A DNA stretch of 55,597 bases from Streptomyces mesophilus (GTDB lineage Bacteria > Actinomycetota > Actinomycetes > Streptomycetales > Streptomycetaceae), in contig NZ_JAAKZW010000021.1 in NCBI RefSeq assembly GCF_011044995.1, positions 1-55,597 on the forward strand, given 5' to 3'. Shown here in pieces: positions 52,812-55,597 of the stretch. Every line of letters starts with the position of its first letter. The first letter of the stretch is position 1. Both the position numbers and the translations under genes were made by a program. The notes beneath the pieces are model-generated. The model saw only the letters and a program-made list of their open reading frames with translations, had not been told where the DNA came from and did not search any database.

Positions 52812-54503
52812 ATGAGACCTGTCCTGAGGCAGTCCCTTCGCCGCGGTCCCGCGGCAACGGCCGTGCTGCTGGCCACCGCACTCGCCACCGCCGGTACGGC
52901 AGGCCTGGCGCAGGCCGCCGACGAGGCGCCGATCCCGGTGACCCTCACCGGCACCGAGCGTCTCGGTCTGTCGCTGAACGGCGAGCCGGAGGAAGAGCCC
53001 TACCCGCAGATCGAGATCGAGCTCGACGCGCCGGGGGAGGTGGGCGAAGAGGAGGAGCCGAAGAGGATCCACGAGGGTCCTTGGACGGTGACGATCGACG
53101 CCTCCGAGCTCAAGGGCTTCGCGAAGGTCAAGCTGCCGCCGTGCGACATCGCGGCGGGCGGCCTGACCGCCGTGTGCACGGGGGAGGACCTGTACCCGGG
53201 CGCCGGGTTCAACCCCGACTTCGACATCCGCGTGGACCTCCTCAAGGGTGCCGAGGCCGGCGACGCGGGCAAGATCAAGGTGACAGGTGCGGGCGAGGGG
53301 CTCGCGTTCACCGGGCACGAGGTCGACGTGCTCGTGGGCGGTCCCGAGATCCGTATGAAGAAGCTGCCCTCCGAGCCGAAGGGCTTCGCGGCCGGCGACG
53401 TCTACCAGGCCCCGCTGGCCTTCCGCAATGTCGGCAGCATGTCGGCCGACGGTGTGCTGCTCCGCTTCTTCGGCTCGCGCGGCATCAACTACCCCGAGAC
53501 GTACGCGAACTGCACGTACACCGAAGAGGACAAGGACAACCTGATCCACTACCGCAAGGTCGTGGAGTGCGCCTTCGAGGGCGAGTTCAAGCCGGGTGCG
53601 GCCTACGCGCTCGAGACGCCGGTCCAGGTCGGCACGGAGAAGTTCGCCTCGGCCGACGAGTTCGGCTACTGGTTCTCGGCGCTCGGCGCGAAGCTCGCCA
53701 CCGAGCGCGTCGCGGGCGGCACCAAAGGCACCGGTCCCGAGCTGAAGCTCAAGGAGGTGCCCGCCGGTGACGCCGCCCAGTACGGCAAGTACGCCGCCGA
53801 CGTCCCGCTGGCGCTCGCCGCGAAGCACGACCTCGACCTGACCGGCGCCCGCGTCGCCGGGAAGAAGGGCGAGACCGTCAAGGTGCCCGTCGGCTTCGGC
53901 AACCACGGTCCGGCCTGGATCGGTTCGCTGCGGGCCGGCGGTGAGCCGCTCGGCTTCTACGTCGACATCCCCAAGGGCGCGTCCGTCGAGAAGGCCCCGG
54001 AGGGCTGCCGGCCCGAGCAGACCGACAAGGGCACGGACAAGTCCCGTTACCTGTGCTGGGCCGACACCCCGGTCATGGAGGACGACAAGCGTGCGTACGA
54101 CTTCGAGCTCCGCATCGACGAAGTGATCGAGGGCGCGAAGGGCAAGATCTCCTTCCCGGAGTTCGAGGACCCCAAGGAGGGCAACGCGGCCAACGACGAC
54201 GGCTGGATCGTCCTCAACGGCACCGGCGACGAGGCCACCCCCGGTGACACCGGCGGCGGTTCCGGCGGTTCCGGTGACAACGGCGGCTCGAACGGCTCGG
54301 GCGGCGGCGACAACGGCGGTACGGATACGGGCGGTTCGTCCGGCGGCACGGACTCCGGTACCGAGGGCGGCAGCGGCGACTCACAGGACGGCGGCCTCGC
54401 CTCGACCGGTTCGGTGGTCCTGATGACCTCGCTGGTGGCGGCGGTCGCGCTGGCCGCGGGTGGCGTGTTCTACGTGACCGCGCGCAGGCGCCGTACTTCC
54501 TGA
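52812..54503 (+). CDS. Sortase-anchored surface protein with LASTG signal
   Basis: A 563-residue exported protein. The signal peptide ends near residue 36 (LAQAADE). The body has repeated beta-rich segments of bacterial surface type (PVTLTGTERLGLSLNG, APLAFRNVGSMSADGVLLRFFG, VKVPVGFGNHGPAWIG), three or more Cys, then a 60-residue Gly/Ser/Asn/Asp linker and the sorting signal LASTG (529-533) with a helix and RRRR tail. It is probably linked to peptidoglycan by a class E sortase. The ATG at 52812 follows agagagtgacc. The ligand or function is unknown. Confidence 0.85.
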   Translation: MRPVLRQSLRRGPAATAVLLATALATAGTAGLAQAADEAPIPVTLTGTERLGLSLNGEPEEEPYPQIEIELDAPGEVGEEEEPKRIHEGPWTVTIDASELKGFAKVKLPPCDIAAGGLTAVCTGEDLYPGAGFNPDFDIRVDLLKGAEAGDAGKIKVTGAGEGLAFTGHEVDVLVGGPEIRMKKLPSEPKGFAAGDVYQAPLAFRNVGSMSADGVLLRFFGSRGINYPETYANCTYTEEDKDNLIHYRKVVECAFEGEFKPGAAYALETPVQVGTEKFASADEFGYWFSALGAKLATERVAGGTKGTGPELKLKEVPAGDAAQYGKYAADVPLALAAKHDLDLTGARVAGKKGETVKVPVGFGNHGPAWIGSLRAGGEPLGFYVDIPKGASVEKAPEGCRPEQTDKGTDKSRYLCWADTPVMEDDKRAYDFELRIDEVIEGAKGKISFPEFEDPKEGNAANDDGWIVLNGTGDEATPGDTGGGSGGSGDNGGSNGSGGGDNGGTDTGGSSGGTDSGTEGGSGDSQDGGLASTGSVVLMTSLVAAVALAAGGVFYVTARRRRTS

Positions 54504-54519
54504 TCACCCGCTCACACGG

Positions 54520-54560
54520 CGAAGCGGCCCCGCGGATCCTCGATCCGCGGGGCCGCTTCG
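54520..54560. terminator. Long perfect hairpin terminator
   Basis: Arms 54520-54538 and 54542-54560 pair over 19 bases with no mismatch and a 3-nt loop, 17 bases after the LASTG-protein stop. Confidence 0.9.
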
Positions 54561-55084
54561 CTGTCGGCGCCGACGTCAGGGCAGCGTCGGTGCCGGGCGG
54601 CGGCGCCGGGGGAGTGCGCCGCGGGTTCGGTCTGCCGGTGCACGACCGGGCTCGCAGGCGGCGCGCACGTGGTGTGGACCTTTGGCAATGAGCTTGTGCA
54701 GTACGGCAGTTGGGAAGGCGCGCCTCTACGCATCGTGCGGGATGGCAAGACGGCTGCGCAACCGTTCGGGCGGCGTCGGGGGCCGGGACGCCGTGCGGGG
54801 GAGGGAACCGTCGGCCGGCTCCGGGCGTCCCCGGAGCCGGCCGATCTTCACTGTGACCGGGCTGCTGTCCCCTGCCGACCGGTCACGTACTGGAGCGAGG
54901 TCCCACGACGCAGGACGCGTAAGCGGTCCATACGTCTCATCGCTCCAGTGGAGCCACGCGTGGTTCTGACGGGCCCGCCCCTGGCTGGCACGGACACCGG
55001 GACCAACGAAGAGCGGGGGCGGGCGGTCACGGTGCCGTACGGGTGAGAAGGGGACCGAACGTGCATCCGGCACCGGTCCGCACT
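54561..55084. other. 524-bp stretch without a convincing gene
   Basis: Open frames exist on both strands, but none has the third-position GC bias, ribosome site or sequence of a protein I recognise. The stretch holds a strong hairpin at 54811-54844 and a wider inverted repeat at 54889-54898 / 54940-54949 (ACTGGAGCGA against TCGCTCCAGT). It may be gene debris, a small RNA region or simple spacer. Confidence 0.5.
54811..54844. terminator. 15-bp hairpin in the intergenic stretch
   Basis: Bases 54811-54825 pair with 54830-54844 without mismatch around a 4-nt loop. It could end transcripts arriving from the chorismate mutase side (minus strand) or from an unrecognised transcript on the plus strand. 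Confidence 0.6.
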
Positions 55085-55375
55085 TCAGATCCGGCCCCGG
55101 CACAGCTCCAGCATCGTCATCGCGAGCGCCGTACCCGGCTTGCCCAGCGCGTCCCTGTAGTGGGCGAGGACCTCCATCTCGCGCGACAGGTTCACGCGGC
55201 GCCCGCCCGACGCGATGCGGGACTCCTGGATCACGGCCGAGACGGCCATGCGTTCCTGGATCAGACCGATGATGCGGTCGTCCAGTGCGTCGATACGGTC
55301 CCGTGCGCCGGTGATCAGCTCGGCGGCGTCGGCGCTGCGTGCGCCGGTCTTCTCGGCAGCGGTGGTGATGCTCAT
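55085..55375 (-). CDS. Chorismate mutase, AroQ type
   Basis: A 96-residue all-helical enzyme that turns chorismate into prephenate, the branch step to Phe and Tyr. The AroQ pattern is visible: Arg in ITGARDRIDALDDRIIGLIQERM, the segment AVIQESRIASGGRRVNLSREMEVL, and the C-terminal helix ALAMTMLELCRGRI. No prephenate dehydratase or dehydrogenase is fused. The ATG at 55375 follows cgaggagcccacccc. The upstream 192 bases contain a leader ORF with Phe/Tyr codons and a hairpin, which suggests attenuation by charged tRNA-Phe or tRNA-Tyr. Confidence 0.92.
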   Translation of the reverse strand: MSITTAAEKTGARSADAAELITGARDRIDALDDRIIGLIQERMAVSAVIQESRIASGGRRVNLSREMEVLAHYRDALGKPGTALAMTMLELCRGRI

Positions 55376-55437
55376 GGGGTGGGCTCCTCGTCGAGGTCGG
55401 GGTGCCCGGTCCGCTCACGGCCCCTGGAAACGACGAA

Positions 55438-55466
55438 GCGCCCGGGGCCTTGTCGGCCCGGGGCGC
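55438..55466 (-). terminator. Candidate attenuator terminator of chorismate mutase
   Basis: Arms 55438-55449 and 55455-55466 pair over 12 bases with one mismatch and a 5-nt loop. On the minus strand the hairpin is followed by a moderately T-rich TTCGTCGTTTCC. It lies between the leader ORF stop (55490) and the chorismate mutase start (55375), the classic place for an attenuator. Confidence 0.65.
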
Positions 55467-55489
55467 CTGGTAAGTCGCTTGTCAGTTGC

Positions 55490-55567
55490 TCAAGCAGCAC
55501 GACCATGGCAGCCGGTGGGCCGGTTGCCATAGGTAAACGCGAAGTACGCGAGAGTCTGCTTGGTCAC
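55490..55567 (-). CDS. Putative Phe/Tyr leader peptide of chorismate mutase
   Basis: A 25-residue ORF starting GTG at 55567: MTKQTLAYFAFTYG and eleven more residues, ending TGA. Four aromatic codons (Tyr, Phe, Phe, Tyr) fall within positions 8-13, and they include TTT and TAT, which are rare in Streptomyces. Residue codons 14-20 lie in a hairpin-forming segment (55507-55528: GGCA and TGCC ends, CCGG core) that could act as the pause or anti-terminator arm. The same strand then has a terminator hairpin and the aroQ-type gene. Composition, length, position and hairpins all fit an attenuation leader; expression is not shown. Confidence 0.65.
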   Translation of the reverse strand: MTKQTLAYFAFTYGNRPTGCHGRAA

Positions 55568-55573
55568 GCGGCA

Positions 55574-55579
55574 AGTATG
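55574..55579 (-). promoter_or_regulatory. Candidate -10 box giving a leaderless start at the leader peptide
   Basis: On the minus strand CATACT is followed by six bases and then the GTG of the leader ORF, so transcription would begin at or beside the start codon. The -35 region would fall at or just beyond the window edge and cannot be read. Confidence 0.4.
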
Positions 55580-55597
55580 GACCCACCCGTCCCCGGC

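Noticed and set aside
54669..55046. 125-residue plus-strand frame (MVWTFGNELVQYGSW...)
   Set aside because: No clear ribosome site; it passes straight through a 15-bp terminator-like hairpin, and I recognise no family. A short real gene at its start cannot be excluded.

Overview
The window reads as one stretch of a high-GC actinobacterial chromosome, almost certainly Streptomyces. Third codon positions are nearly all G or C, GTG starts are common, and the proteins include WhiD, BldM, LAxTG-type sortase substrates and a His-tailed GroEL1. There is no rRNA, tRNA, CRISPR array, insertion sequence or phage gene that I can recognise. Everything looks chromosomal.

Layout. Positions 1-16.8 kb hold cell-wall and housekeeping genes: a secreted L,D-transpeptidase, alr, an alpha/beta hydrolase, the tRNA t6A genes tsaE, tsaB, rimI and tsaD, a SAM methyltransferase, two tandem NodB-type deacetylases, a SEDS (FtsW/RodA) protein, a lipoprotein L,D-transpeptidase, and groES-groEL1 behind two CIRCE boxes. 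From 16.8 to 21 kb, minus-strand genes encode an SDR, a three-domain multicopper oxidase and a MOSC protein, with a LysR regulator divergent from the last. From 21 to 26.2 kb lies the developmental and purine block whiD / bldM / ECF sigma / guaB / guaB3. The set alr-tsaE-tsaB-rimI-tsaD-groES-groEL1-whiB-type-sigma-guaB-guaB3-(GMC oxidase) is the same set, in broadly the same order, as the M. tuberculosis Rv3409c-Rv3423c region as I remember it. From 26.2 to 31.4 kb come a membrane protein, a nucleotide-sugar dehydrogenase homologue, glpD and a beta-lactamase-fold lipoprotein. From 31.6 to 40.2 kb there are four Ser/Thr kinase-type receptors in a row, the second a pseudokinase. Then follow a succinic semialdehyde dehydrogenase coupled to a GMC oxidoreductase, a sortase-anchored protein and a lipoprotein. 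From 46.1 to 52.7 kb is a LacI-controlled sugar-uptake and GH3 glycosidase operon with no ATPase gene, resembling bxl (xylobiose) systems. The window ends with a second sortase-anchored protein and chorismate mutase.

The most notable observations are these. (1) Upstream of the chorismate mutase gene, the minus strand has a short ORF with four Phe/Tyr codons within six, then a terminator-like hairpin, then the gene. This is a candidate Phe/Tyr transcription attenuator, possibly starting leaderless. (2) Four proteins keep an enzyme fold but have lost catalytic residues: the nucleotide-sugar dehydrogenase homologue (Glu, Lys, Asn and Cys all replaced), the beta-lactamase-fold lipoprotein (SxxK became ELTE), a YkuD-like protein (Cys became Gly), and the pseudokinase (VAIK Lys, HRD Asp and DFG all lost). 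GuaB3 also lacks the IMPDH Cys. (3) There are several perfect inverted repeats in promoter regions, including a 25-bp palindrome upstream of whiD and an iron-box-like site before a 54-residue protein.

All functional statements rest on reading motifs and remembered families. No search or structure prediction was run.
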